Shown here one piece after another: positions 52,072 to 61,700 of a DNA stretch of 64,000 nt. Origin of the DNA: Streptomyces scabichelini (GTDB taxonomy: Bacteria > Actinomycetota > Actinomycetes > Streptomycetales > Streptomycetaceae); assembly GCF_011045015.1 (NCBI RefSeq), contig NZ_JAAKZY010000016.1:20476-84475 (forward strand). The letters are read 5' to 3'. A model generated the notes under the pieces. That model did no database searches and had not been told where the DNA came from. It saw only the letters and a list, made by a program, of their open reading frames with translations. How positions within the stretch are numbered: the first letter of the stretch is position 1; the number at the start of each line of letters is the position of its first letter. Both the position numbers and the translations under genes were made by a program.

Positions 52072-54893
52072 GCGCGGAGCTGATCAGCCCCGAAAGCATT
52101 CCCCAATTCACCGGTGACCTCGAGCAGTTGGGCCTGGACGCGCTGACGCTCGGCGCGGAGGCGATGGTCTTCCGTGGGTCCGGGGCGGCGGTGCACTCCA
52201 CCTTCCAGGGACTGTCGGCGTTCTACGACGCTCCGGAGGCGGAGCAGTTGTTCGCCACCACCGCGCCCGTGGCCGCCAAGTCGGACGCGTTCGCGGACGA
52301 CTTGGAGCAGGTGGGCAAGGCGCTGTCCGCGTACGCGGACGAGGTGCGCCCGCTGGCGGCGAGGCTGAAGAGTCTCAAGGCGCGGGCCACCACGTTCCGC
52401 GGGGACATCGCGGGCGACGACGACTGGCGTGAGGACGACGACAACGTCCAGCTCAACAACGATCTGGTGCATGACGTCAACGCCACTGTGGAGGCCTTCT
52501 GGCAGGCCGAGATCACCTGCCACAACACGATCACCGCCCTGGTCGGCGGCACGCGGCTCATCATGGAGAACGGCGCGAGCAAACGGCTGCTGCCCAAGGG
52601 CACCTCGATCTACGGCTTCACCGCCGACCTCATGAACCAGTCCCAGGACCTGCCCTGGGGCCAGACGGTCGAGAAAGAACGGCACGGGCTGGACTGGCTC
52701 GGCCACCAGATCGTCAGCTTCGGCGAGGGCTTCTTCGTCGACGGTCTGTGGACCATGGCCCAGGGGCTGTGGACGCTGGGCGGCGGCGACGGCCTGGACG
52801 CGATGGGCAAGGCCTGGGACGGCCTGGGCAAGCTCGGGGTGGGCCTGGCCGTCACGCTCACCCCGGCAGCGGGCGTCTACTGGATGCTCCCCGACGACAA
52901 ACTCCCTCCCCTTCTGCGGGACTCCCGCACCGCGCTGAAGGACACCGGCAAGGCGCTGGTCGCCTACGACCAGTGGGGCACCAACCCCGCCCGCGCTTCG
53001 GGCGCTGTCACCTTCAACGTCCTGACCACCGTCTTCACCGGCGGCGCCGGTGCCGCCGCCAAGGGCGGCGCGATCTCCAAGACGGTTGCCGCCCTGGGCA
53101 AGGCCGGCCGCCTCGTCGACCCCATCACCTACATCGGCGCGGCGGCGAAGTTCGGCACGGTCAAGGTGGCCGGCCTGTTCGACAGCCTGAAGTCGGTCCG
53201 CACGGGGGCGTACACGGACGCCGTCTCCGGCGCGGGCAGAGTGCAGCCCGACGGCAGCGTCCTGCGTACGGCCGACGACGTTCCGGTCGTAGTCGGGAAC
53301 CAGGTCGTATGGCCCGGCGGCGCGCGACTCAACCTGGACGACGGCTCGGTCGTCCGGGCGGACGGCACCACAGCCGCGGCCCGCGTCGAACTGTCGGCCG
53401 CGGACCGCTCCATGCTGGAGCAGAGCCTTCCGCACCGCGATCCGGTGATGGTCCACGCCGGGGACAACGCGACCGCGCACGTCGGCGACAACGCGTCGCC
53501 ACAGTCAAGTCACCAGCCTTCAGGAGGTGAGACCGCCTCGGGACACAGCCGCGATCTCCCCGACGGGGCAGGCGCAGCGCACTCTCATACCTCCGCGCCG
53601 GGCGGTGGTGGCGGTGACGCCGGAGGCCCACCGGTCGGCGGAGGTTCGCATCTGCCCGACGGCCCCATGGAGCCTCGGGGCAACCTCCCCGATGGCTCCT
53701 GGGAAGGGCCGCAGGGGCTGAGGCTGAGTCCGGAAGAGAATGCTGCCACCGGCCAGTTCATGGACCGGGCCGTGGCGACCGAGCCGCGCATCACGGAGGC
53801 CATTCAAGCCGCTGCCGGACGTGTCGAGCACGGGAAGCTCAACGGTCTCGAGTACCGCTTGAAGGGGGAGGATTCCCTCAAGCGCAAGGTTGCCACAGCC
53901 CTGCTCGAGGACGCCCGACTGACGCCGGACCGCGCTCTGGCCAACACTAGGGATTCCCTTCGCTACACGGTCGAGATTCCCACCAGGGACTACTCACACG
54001 GCGTGCAGCAAGCAGTCAACGAATTGCGTGCCCGAGGCTTTGAGAATGTCACGTTCAAGAACACCTGGGGGGGCTCGGGATACAAGGGCATCAATTCCAC
54101 GTGGCGGGACCCTTCGACTGGTCAGATCTTCGAGGTGCAGTTCCACACGGCTGAGAGCTTTGTCGCCAAGATGGACACCCATGTCCTCTACGAGAAGGGG
54201 CGCCTTCCGGGCATCTCCAGCGATGAGTTCGCTGCCATTCAGGCCGCGCAGAACGATCTGTTCGACAGGGTTCCAGTTCCCCGTGGAGCTGACTCGGTCC
54301 GACTCGACGAGAACCTGCCTGGCGCAAGGGCACCCGAGGCTCCCGACGTCGCCCTGGGACGGCACGGTGACGAGTCTGTGCACGGGAATGGGCCGCCGCC
54401 GGAACTCACCGCAGAGCAGCGCACATTTCATGATGCGCACCTGAATGATCTTGCACGGCAGTACAGCGACGACTTCGACCAGCTGAAGCAGGACCCTGAT
54501 CACAAGGGGAAGGTGAAGCCGTCGGAAATGGACGAAGCCCGGGTTACGCTGGATCTGCGCGAAAACGGGAAAGTCCCCACCGACATCCAGCGACCTCCCG
54601 GTGCCAACCAGGGGGATCTCTATTCGCCGAGCACCGGAGAGTTCTACGACATCAAGGGCGTGCACTCGGACTGGCCGCCACTCAATAACGTCCGTGACAA
54701 GTCACTGCCGTTCAAGGGAGCGTATAACCCGGCGAACAACCAGGGGTGGGTGCGCAAGCTGGAGGATCAGATTGTCACCAAGGGGCGCATAGTTATCCTC
54801 GACATGCGCAATGCCAATCAAGCGGCGATCAACGACGTCAGGTCGATCGTCGAGCAGCACGGGTGGAGTGATCGAGTTGTCTGGTATCCGTGA
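52068..54893 (+). CDS. ESX-type polymorphic toxin: RelA/SpoT-like plus PD-(D/E)xK-like domains
   Basis: 941 residues. Residues 1-170 are helical, LXG/WXG-like, for export. About 170-390 have amphipathic segments and short hydrophobic stretches; about 390-585 is a Gly/His-rich linker. About 590-715 is a RelA/SpoT-like synthetase: YRLKGEDSLKRK, TRDSLRYTVEIP, GGSGYKGINSTWRDPSTG, EVQFHTAESFVAKMDTHVLYEK. About 785-941 is a second toxin-like domain with ARVTLDLREN, GDLYSPSTGEFYDIKG (D-x-K) and WVRKLEDQI, resembling a PD-(D/E)xK nuclease. Codon use after about 53.8 kb is less GC-biased than upstream, as in swapped toxin tips. The next gene overlaps and is probably the immunity gene. Confidence 0.85.
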   Translation: MSAELISPESIPQFTGDLEQLGLDALTLGAEAMVFRGSGAAVHSTFQGLSAFYDAPEAEQLFATTAPVAAKSDAFADDLEQVGKALSAYADEVRPLAARLKSLKARATTFRGDIAGDDDWREDDDNVQLNNDLVHDVNATVEAFWQAEITCHNTITALVGGTRLIMENGASKRLLPKGTSIYGFTADLMNQSQDLPWGQTVEKERHGLDWLGHQIVSFGEGFFVDGLWTMAQGLWTLGGGDGLDAMGKAWDGLGKLGVGLAVTLTPAAGVYWMLPDDKLPPLLRDSRTALKDTGKALVAYDQWGTNPARASGAVTFNVLTTVFTGGAGAAAKGGAISKTVAALGKAGRLVDPITYIGAAAKFGTVKVAGLFDSLKSVRTGAYTDAVSGAGRVQPDGSVLRTADDVPVVVGNQVVWPGGARLNLDDGSVVRADGTTAAARVELSAADRSMLEQSLPHRDPVMVHAGDNATAHVGDNASPQSSHQPSGGETASGHSRDLPDGAGAAHSHTSAPGGGGGDAGGPPVGGGSHLPDGPMEPRGNLPDGSWEGPQGLRLSPEENAATGQFMDRAVATEPRITEAIQAAAGRVEHGKLNGLEYRLKGEDSLKRKVATALLEDARLTPDRALANTRDSLRYTVEIPTRDYSHGVQQAVNELRARGFENVTFKNTWGGSGYKGINSTWRDPSTGQIFEVQFHTAESFVAKMDTHVLYEKGRLPGISSDEFAAIQAAQNDLFDRVPVPRGADSVRLDENLPGARAPEAPDVALGRHGDESVHGNGPPPELTAEQRTFHDAHLNDLARQYSDDFDQLKQDPDHKGKVKPSEMDEARVTLDLRENGKVPTDIQRPPGANQGDLYSPSTGEFYDIKGVHSDWPPLNNVRDKSLPFKGAYNPANNQGWVRKLEDQIVTKGRIVILDMRNANQAAINDVRSIVEQHGWSDRVVWYP

Positions 54894-55755
54894 CGTGAAC
54901 CGCATCGTCCGGATGATGCCGCCCGATGCGGAAGCCGCTGCTGCTCTACGGGAGTGGGTCGAGCAAGCGGACTCGCTTCTGGACGTCTCGGCGCTCGACC
55001 TGTCCGGGGCCGACCTGTCAGGTGCGGACCTGGCCATGGCGCTCCTGACTCAGACCGTCCTCCGAGGGGCCAAACTCGTCGGCACCGACCTTTACCGGGC
55101 GCATCTGGAGGGGGCCGTGCTCGACAAGGCCGACCTCTCCAGCGCGTCGCTGGTCAAGGCCGAACTCGATGAGGCTTCCCTCCGGGGCGCCACCTTGGAC
55201 GAAGCAGACCTGGGAAGTACCAACCTCTGGGCAGTCGATGCTCGGTCGGCTCGTTTCCGGGCAGCGAAGCTCGATGGCGCTTCCTTGATCGATGTCCAGC
55301 TGGAGGGCGCCGATCTCACCAACGCGTCAGTGCGCGAGACGTCCTTGAAGGCAGTGCTCGACGAGCACACGGTCGTTCAAGGTCTCTCCGGCACGCTCTT
55401 CGGGCCTGCGGTCATCGACCAGGCAGGCATGCGGCGCGAGATCAACGGACTGGAGCTCGAGCGGTGGCTGAACGGCCGAGGAGCGAAGGTACACGTTCTC
55501 GACCCGCGCTCCGGGGACATCACGTACTACGCCAAGTTCAGTGAGGGCTACTCGCGCAGCAATCCTCAGGGCATCGTCAGGCGCCGCATGGTGAACGGCG
55601 TAGCGCATGACGAGGCGTTCACCAGGAACCTGCGCTGGGAACCGACGGAGTACCTGCGCCTCTACGAACTGGGGCACAACGAGGTCGACCACGTGGAAAT
55701 CAGTGAAGCGGAAGCGGTCGCATTCATTGAAGCGGTCACGGAAGAGAACACATAG
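54868..55755 (+). CDS. Pentapeptide-repeat protein, probable immunity protein
   Basis: About 295 residues from GTG 54868 (GTG 54895 is an alternative), overlapping or touching the toxin stop at 54893. Residues about 35-170 are pentapeptide repeats of A(D/N)LxX form: ALDLSGADLSGADLAMALL, TDLYRAHLEGAVLDKADLSSASLVKA, SLRGATLDEADLGSTNLW, QLEGADLTNASVRETSLK. The C-terminal about 120 residues are an unrecognised alpha/beta domain (LNGRGAKVHVLDPRSGDITYYAKFSEGYS, RWEPTEYLRLYELGHNEV). Pentapeptide helices can mimic DNA; immunity to a nuclease-like toxin fits but is inference. Confidence 0.8.
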   Translation: MIELSGIRDVNRIVRMMPPDAEAAAALREWVEQADSLLDVSALDLSGADLSGADLAMALLTQTVLRGAKLVGTDLYRAHLEGAVLDKADLSSASLVKAELDEASLRGATLDEADLGSTNLWAVDARSARFRAAKLDGASLIDVQLEGADLTNASVRETSLKAVLDEHTVVQGLSGTLFGPAVIDQAGMRREINGLELERWLNGRGAKVHVLDPRSGDITYYAKFSEGYSRSNPQGIVRRRMVNGVAHDEAFTRNLRWEPTEYLRLYELGHNEVDHVEISEAEAVAFIEAVTEENT

Positions 55756-55809
55756 CCAGCCCGGCAGGCACAAGTCGGTCGGTAAGCGAAGAGCGGATGG
55801 CAGGTAGCC

Positions 55810-56088
55810 GTGGCAGCCCAGGACTACGACAGCCAATTGCTGGAGTCGGTGTCGGTTCGGCGTCGGCGGTTGCGGGATGCCGTTCTTTTCGGGACTCAGC
55901 GGCAACGGCGGTCGGTGGATGAGCGGTTGGGGAAGGTGTTCGCCGGGATTGTGGTCGCGGCGGTGTTGTGTGCCGGGTGTGTGGGGTGGTCGTTCATTTC
56001 GCATCGGGTGATGGGGAAGAGCCCGTACGGCAGCTCTGTTCCCTCGCCCTCTCCCACCGCGACGACTCCCCCAACTTCCGCCCGATGA
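55810..56088 (+). CDS. Small ESX-associated membrane protein
   Basis: 92 residues from GTG 55810. A basic N-terminal part (SVSVRRRRLRDAVLFGTQRQRRSVDERLGK) precedes one membrane helix (VFAGIVVAAVLCAGCVGWSFI) and a Ser/Pro/Thr tail outside. The pattern resembles the N-terminal piece of EccB, without the large extracytoplasmic domain. It lies between the toxin/immunity pair and eccD. Confidence 0.65.
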   Translation: MAAQDYDSQLLESVSVRRRRLRDAVLFGTQRQRRSVDERLGKVFAGIVVAAVLCAGCVGWSFISHRVMGKSPYGSSVPSPSPTATTPPTSAR

Positions 56089-56109
56089 CTCGATGATAGG
56101 TTCGAACGC

Positions 56110-57492
56110 GTGATATCTGCGGGGTCTCTGAGCCGTTCGACGCCGTCGAACCGGATCGCTTTGAGCCGGGTCACTCTGGTCGGCGAACGGCGCCGCGTCG
56201 ATCTCGTACTCCCCTCTCAGGAACCGGTCGGGCTGCTGCTGCCCGAAGTGATGCGGCTGCTGGACGACCGGGTATCGGCTCGGCCCGAGTTGCGGCATCT
56301 GGTGACCGCGGACGGTTCGGCGCTCGCGCATGACAGCACGCTGGAGTCGGCCGGGGTTCCGGACGGCGCCGTGTTGCGGTTGGTTCGGGCGGAGGACGCC
56401 CCCGCGGCGCCCGTGGTGCATGACGTCACCGATGAGGTCGCCGACGATCTGGATGTACGCGGCTGGCGGTGGACCCCGGCGGCCAGGCGCGTCGTCGCGG
56501 GAGTCGCGGCGGTCGGCTGGGCTGTCGTTGCGGGGGTCCTGGCCCGTGGCGAGTTCGCGCTGTCGACGGTGGGCAGCGCTCTGGTGGCCGTTGCCGCGGT
56601 GGCGGCACTCGCCGGGGCCCTGTTCGGGCGGGCCGGGCAACGCGGACTGGCCACCACTCTGCTCGTCGCCGGTGGAGTACTCGGGGTGTTCGGGGCGTGG
56701 ACCCTGGCCGATGCCCAAGACTGGTCCGGCGCGCTGCGGCTGGCCGGCGCGGCGGTCACCGTCGTGGTGATCCTGCTTCTGCTGGGCTGGTTCACGGCGC
56801 TCGGGCGAGGCGGGCTGCTGGGTGCCGCCGCGGTGGCGGGGTGCGTGGTGTGCTGGCAGGCGGCGGTGGCGATGCAGTCCGGCGCCGGTACGGCGGTGGA
56901 GCAGGCCCGGGTGGGCGCCCTGCTGGCCGTCGTCTCCGTCGTCGTCCTCGGGCTGCTGCCGCGCCTCGCGCTCATGGCGTCCGGGCTCTCCGGCCTGGAC
57001 GACCGGCGCTCCGGCGGCACGTCCGTCAGCCGGTACCAGGTGAGCGCCGCGCTGAGCGCCACGCATCGTGGCCTGGTGCTCGCCACCGTGGCGCTGGCGG
57101 TGTCGGCCATGGCGGCGGGGCTTCTCGTGCTGCGCGCGCCGTCGAAGTGGACGGTGCTGCTCGCGGTCGCCGTCACGGTGGTGCTGGTGTTGCGGGCGCG
57201 GGCCTTCCCGCTGGTCGCGGAGGTCGTGGTGCTGTTCGGGGCCGGCGCCGTGGTCGCCGTCCGGCTCGTGTGGGTGTGGCTGGAGCACTCCGGGCCTGCG
57301 GGGCCGATGGCCGTGCTCGTCACGCTGGCCGTCCTGCCGCTGGTGGTGCTGACCGTGCAGCCCGCCGAGCATGTGCGGGTGCGGCTGCGGCGCTTCGGCG
57401 ACGTACTCGAGTCGGTGGGGGTCATCGCCCTGTTCCCGCTCGTCATCGGGGCGTTCGGTGTGTACGGGCGTCTGCTCGACACCTTCGCGTAG
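56110..57492 (+). CDS. eccD: ESX secretion membrane component EccD
   Basis: 460 residues from GTG 56110. The N-terminal about 80 residues are a ubiquitin-like YukD domain (RVTLVGERRRVDLVLPSQEPVGLLLPEVMRLL, LVTADGSALAHDSTLESAGVPDGAVLRLV). Eleven membrane spans follow, from about residue 125 (VVAGVAAVGWAVVAGVLARG) to the end (GVIALFPLVIGAFGVYGRLL). This is the standard EccD layout; two copies line the channel of type VII systems. Confidence 0.9.
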   Translation: MISAGSLSRSTPSNRIALSRVTLVGERRRVDLVLPSQEPVGLLLPEVMRLLDDRVSARPELRHLVTADGSALAHDSTLESAGVPDGAVLRLVRAEDAPAAPVVHDVTDEVADDLDVRGWRWTPAARRVVAGVAAVGWAVVAGVLARGEFALSTVGSALVAVAAVAALAGALFGRAGQRGLATTLLVAGGVLGVFGAWTLADAQDWSGALRLAGAAVTVVVILLLLGWFTALGRGGLLGAAAVAGCVVCWQAAVAMQSGAGTAVEQARVGALLAVVSVVVLGLLPRLALMASGLSGLDDRRSGGTSVSRYQVSAALSATHRGLVLATVALAVSAMAAGLLVLRAPSKWTVLLAVAVTVVLVLRARAFPLVAEVVVLFGAGAVVAVRLVWVWLEHSGPAGPMAVLVTLAVLPLVVLTVQPAEHVRVRLRRFGDVLESVGVIALFPLVIGAFGVYGRLLDTFA

Positions 57493-57501
57493 GGGAACTC
57501 C

Positions 57502-58743
57502 ATGACTCAGGGAGGCAACTGGCAGCGGGATGTGCTGCGGCAGTTGGGGCAGCAGCAGCACGGTGCACCGGACGAAGCGACCAGGCCCACCGCCGGATCA
57601 CCGGAACCCACCGCCGGACCCCCGGAGCCCACCGCGCGGCTCCGCCTGGCACACTCCACTCCCAAGCAGCCCAAGCAGCCCAAGCCGGCCCAGCCGCCCG
57701 CTCAGCCGGCTCCCGCAGCCTCCCCGAACTCCCCGCAACCGCAGCCGCAGCACCCGGCACCGGCACCGGCACCACCGTCGCAACCCGCCGTCCGGGCGGC
57801 CCGTGACCCCCGCCTTCCCTCGCACACCCCGGAGTCCGTTCCGACGATCGACCCGCGCCTCGCGCACGCCCTGGGCCGCCCTCAGCACGGGGACTCGGTG
57901 GCCCGACGCACCGGACGCACGCTCCGCAACCTCACGTCGTCCGCCGCCCGGGACGTGGCCGAAGAGACCTGGATCGCACGGGAGTTGCAGCAGCCGGTCA
58001 CCACCGGGCGCGTCATCGCGGTGACGTCGATCAGAGGCGGCGTGGGCAAGTCCACGGTCTCCGCGCTGCTGGGCCGGACGTTCAACCACTACCGCCACGA
58101 CCCGGTACTGACCCTGGAGGCCGATGCCGCGCTGGGCACGCTGCCGGTGCGGATGGGCGCGGAGTCGGTGCGCTGGTCGTGCGCGGATCTCGCCCAACTC
58201 CTCAGCCCGGCCATGCAGTTGACCGACATCACCGGCTACCTGGTTCCGGTGGCCGACGGCGGCTGGCTGCTCCCCGCGAGCCAGGGACGCGTCGGCGCGC
58301 CCCTGGACGTACGCACCTACCGCACGGTCACCCTCGCGCTGCGCCGCTACTTCGCGGTGACGGTGGTGGACTGCGAGACCCTGCCGGGCGAGGTGGCCCG
58401 TACCGCGATGGACACCGCGCACGCCCGGGTGGTGGTCGCGCCGATGACGGCGGAAGGCGTGAACGGCACCCGCATCGTGCTGGACTGGCTGGGACAGCTG
58501 CCGCACTCCGCACTGGCCACCACCATCGTCGCCCTGAGCGCCAACTCCCCTGATATGACGCTGGATTCCCAAGACGCTGCCGCGCATCTGCGGGAGACAG
58601 GAGTAACGGTCGTGCCCCTCCCCTACGACCGCCATCTGGCCGCAGGAGGTCCCATTCACACCGCCCTGCTGGGCCAGGCCACCCGCGACGCCACGATCCG
58701 GCTGGCCGCCGAGGCGATGCGGCGGGCGGTGACGGTGCGATGA
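57502..58743 (+). CDS. MinD-like ATPase of the ESX locus
   Basis: 413 residues. Residues 1-110 are a Pro/Gln/Ala-rich disordered tail (many PKQPKQPKP-type runs). The ATPase core has a deviant Walker A, VTSIRGGVGKSTVSALLGRTF (about residue 178), LTLEADAALGTLPVRMG, YFAVTVVDCETL, and VVVAPMTAEGVNGTRIVLDWLGQL. This domain order matches mycobacterial EspI-type proteins. A role in regulating or positioning secretion is inference. Its stop overlaps the eccC start (ATGA). Confidence 0.88.
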   Translation: MTQGGNWQRDVLRQLGQQQHGAPDEATRPTAGSPEPTAGPPEPTARLRLAHSTPKQPKQPKPAQPPAQPAPAASPNSPQPQPQHPAPAPAPPSQPAVRAARDPRLPSHTPESVPTIDPRLAHALGRPQHGDSVARRTGRTLRNLTSSAARDVAEETWIARELQQPVTTGRVIAVTSIRGGVGKSTVSALLGRTFNHYRHDPVLTLEADAALGTLPVRMGAESVRWSCADLAQLLSPAMQLTDITGYLVPVADGGWLLPASQGRVGAPLDVRTYRTVTLALRRYFAVTVVDCETLPGEVARTAMDTAHARVVVAPMTAEGVNGTRIVLDWLGQLPHSALATTIVALSANSPDMTLDSQDAAAHLRETGVTVVPLPYDRHLAAGGPIHTALLGQATRDATIRLAAEAMRRAVTVR

Positions 58744-61700
58744 GCCGGCAGCAGATCCACCGGCCCGCGCGCAGCACCCGGCCCCTCACCCCGGGCGTAC
58801 CGCGCACGATCGAACCGCCGCCGAACCTGCCCGAGGGCAAGATGGGCAACGCGGCCACCGCGCTGCTGCCGATGGCCGGCGTGATGGGTTCGGTCATCAT
58901 GATGACCGTCATCCGTTCCAGCCAGTTCGCCGCCCTCGGCGCGATCGTGCTGGTCTTCGCCCTGCTGGGCGCGGTGGCCCTGTTCCTGTCCCAGCGGGGC
59001 AAGGCCCAGCGCACCCGGCGCACCCAGCGCGAGCGCTACCTGGAGTATCTGGAGGAGTTCCGCGACGAGTTCAACACGAGCGAGCGGGAACGCCGCACGC
59101 AGGCGCGGGTGGTCGATCCGCCGCCGCAGGCGCTGTACGACCTGGTCCGCGACCCGGCGCGGCTGTGGGAGCGGCGCCGCATGGACGCCGACTTCCTGCG
59201 CGTCCGGGTGGGCGCGGGCGACGTCCCCGTGCAGCAACTGGCCCTCGGCGAGAACTCCGGCAGTGGTGTCCTGACCCCGCCGGACCCGTTCATGCTCAAC
59301 GAGGCCAGAGCGCTGCTGGCCCGCTACGCCACCAGCAGCGACTTCCCGCTCACCGTGCCACTGGACCGCGCGGGCAACGTCAGCATCGTCGGCGACCGCG
59401 AAGGCGTCCTGCGCGTCGCCCGCGCCCTGGTGATCCAGACCGCGGTCACCCACGCCCCGGACGACGTGGCCATCGCGCTCGGCGTACCCGGTGAACGGCT
59501 GACGGAGTGGGAGTGGGCCAAGTGGCTGCCCCACGTCCTCGACACCCAGGAGCAGGGCGGGCCGGTCGCCGCCCGCCGGATCGCCCCGAGCCTGCCCCAA
59601 CTGGCCCGGCTGTGCGCACACGATCTGCGACGCCGCGCCTCCTACGCCGCCGAAGTGCGCCGGGGCCTGTCCGACAAGAACGCCCTGCGCATGACCGACC
59701 GGCTGCTGGTCGTCAGCGACGAGCACGGCGGGACCGCCGTCGAACTGTCCCGCTCTGATGCGGCCATCGGCCTGCACGACATGGGCGTCACCGTGCTGCA
59801 TCTGCTGGAGCAGCAGGTGCACGAGCCGGACCAGGTGAGCGTCCGCATCACCGTCGACGGCGACCAGATCATGGTCGAAGACCTGCGTACGCCGGACAGC
59901 CCTGTCGTGTACGGAACGTCGGACGCAGTGAGCATCGCGGGCGCGGAGGGGCTGGCCCGGATGCTGGCACCGCTGCGGCTGTCCGCGGAGTCCGCGGCCG
60001 AGGGCACCCCGGTGACCGGACCTGTGGACTTCCCCGGCCTGCTGGGCATCGAGGACCCGGCCGCACTCGATGTGGCCCGGCTGTGGGCGCCGCGCGGCGA
60101 GCGTGACTTCCTGCGCGTCCCCATCGGACTGACCGACCGGCACGAGCCGGTGCTGCTGGACCTCAAGGAGTCCTCCGAGCTCGGCATGGGCCCGCACGGC
60201 CTGTGCGTGGGCGCCACCGGCTCCGGCAAGAGCGAGCTGCTGCGCACCCTGGTCCTCGCGCTGACCGCCACCCACTCCCCCGAGGACCTGGCCCTGGTCC
60301 TGGTCGACTACAAGGGCGGCGCCACCTTCGCCCCCTTCACCGAACTCCCGCACGTCGCCGGAGTGATCACCAACCTGGAGAACCAGGCCAGCCTCGTCGA
60401 ACGCGTCCACACCAGCCTGGCCGGTGAGGTCAAGCGCCGCCAGCAGGTCCTCAAGGACGCCGGGAACGTCGCCGACATCGGCCACTACGCCGCCCTGCGC
60501 ACGCAAAAGCCGGACCTGGAGCCGCTGCCCCACCTGTTCGTCGTCATCGACGAGTTCGGCGAACTGATCACCGCCAAGCCCGACTTCATCGACCTGTTCC
60601 TGTCCATCGGCCGCATCGGCCGCTCCATCGGCGTCCACCTGCTGCTCTCCAGCCAGCGCATCGAGGGCGGCAAACTCAAGGGCCTGGACACCTACCTCTC
60701 CTACCGGCTGGGCCTGCGCACCTTCTCCGCCGACGAGTCCCGCACCGTGCTGGACACCACCGACGCCTTCCATCTGCCACCACTGCCGGGCTTCGGCTAC
60801 CTGAAGGTCGACACCTCCACGTACGAACGCTTCAAGGCGGGTTACGTGTCCGGCGGCTACCGGGGTCCGGCGCTGCGCAAGGAGCAGGACGACGAGCCAC
60901 TCGCCTGGCCCTACCCGACGTACAACACCCTCGACAGCCGGGAGAACCAGGGTGGGGAGGAGCCCGCGCCCAGCAAGCGGGAGACCGGCCCGACTGTCAT
61001 GTCGGTGATGGTCGGCCGGCTGGCCGGCGCCGCGCCCCCGGCCCGCCGCATCTGGCTGCCGCCGCTGCCGGACGCCGTCACCCTGGATGCGGCCGCCGGA
61101 CCGGTCCAGGTCTCCGAGCACGGACTGCACCTCGCCGGGCGCGCAGGCGCGATGCGGGTGCCGCTCGGCGTGCTCGACGACCCGGGCCGGCAATGGCAGG
61201 GCCAGTGGATGCTCGACCTGACCGTCGCCGGCGGTCACGCCGCGGTGATCGGCGGCCCGCAGTCCGGCAAGACCACGCTGCTGCGCACCCTCGCACTGTC
61301 GCTGGCCGCCACCCATACCCCGTACGACGTCGCCGTCTACGGCCTGGACCTGGTCGGCGGCGGCCTGTCCGCGCTGGCCGGGCTGCCGCACGTAGGCGGC
61401 ATCGCGGGCCGCGCCGACCACGAACGCGCCGCCCGCACCGTCGCCGAAGTCCGCGCCATGCTCACCGCCCGCGAGGAACTCTTCCGCGAGCACGGCATCG
61501 ACTCCGTCGACCAACTACGCCACCTGCGCGCCAAGGGCCAACTGCCGCAGCTCGGCTCCACCGACATCGTGCTGCTCATCGACGGCTTCGGCGCGCTGCG
61601 CGACGAGTTCGACGACCTCGACGACGCGGTCACCGACCTCCTCAAGCGCGGCGGCGGCTACGGCATCCACATCGTGGCCGGGATGCTCCGCTGGAACGAC

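Noticed and set aside
55327..57561. 744-residue minus-strand ORF
   Set aside because: His/Gln/Arg-rich antisense of eccD and the immunity gene.
58656..61514. 952-residue minus-strand ORF opposite eccC
   Set aside because: Gly/Val/Gln-rich antisense shadow; eccC shows three clear ATPase motifs on the plus strand.
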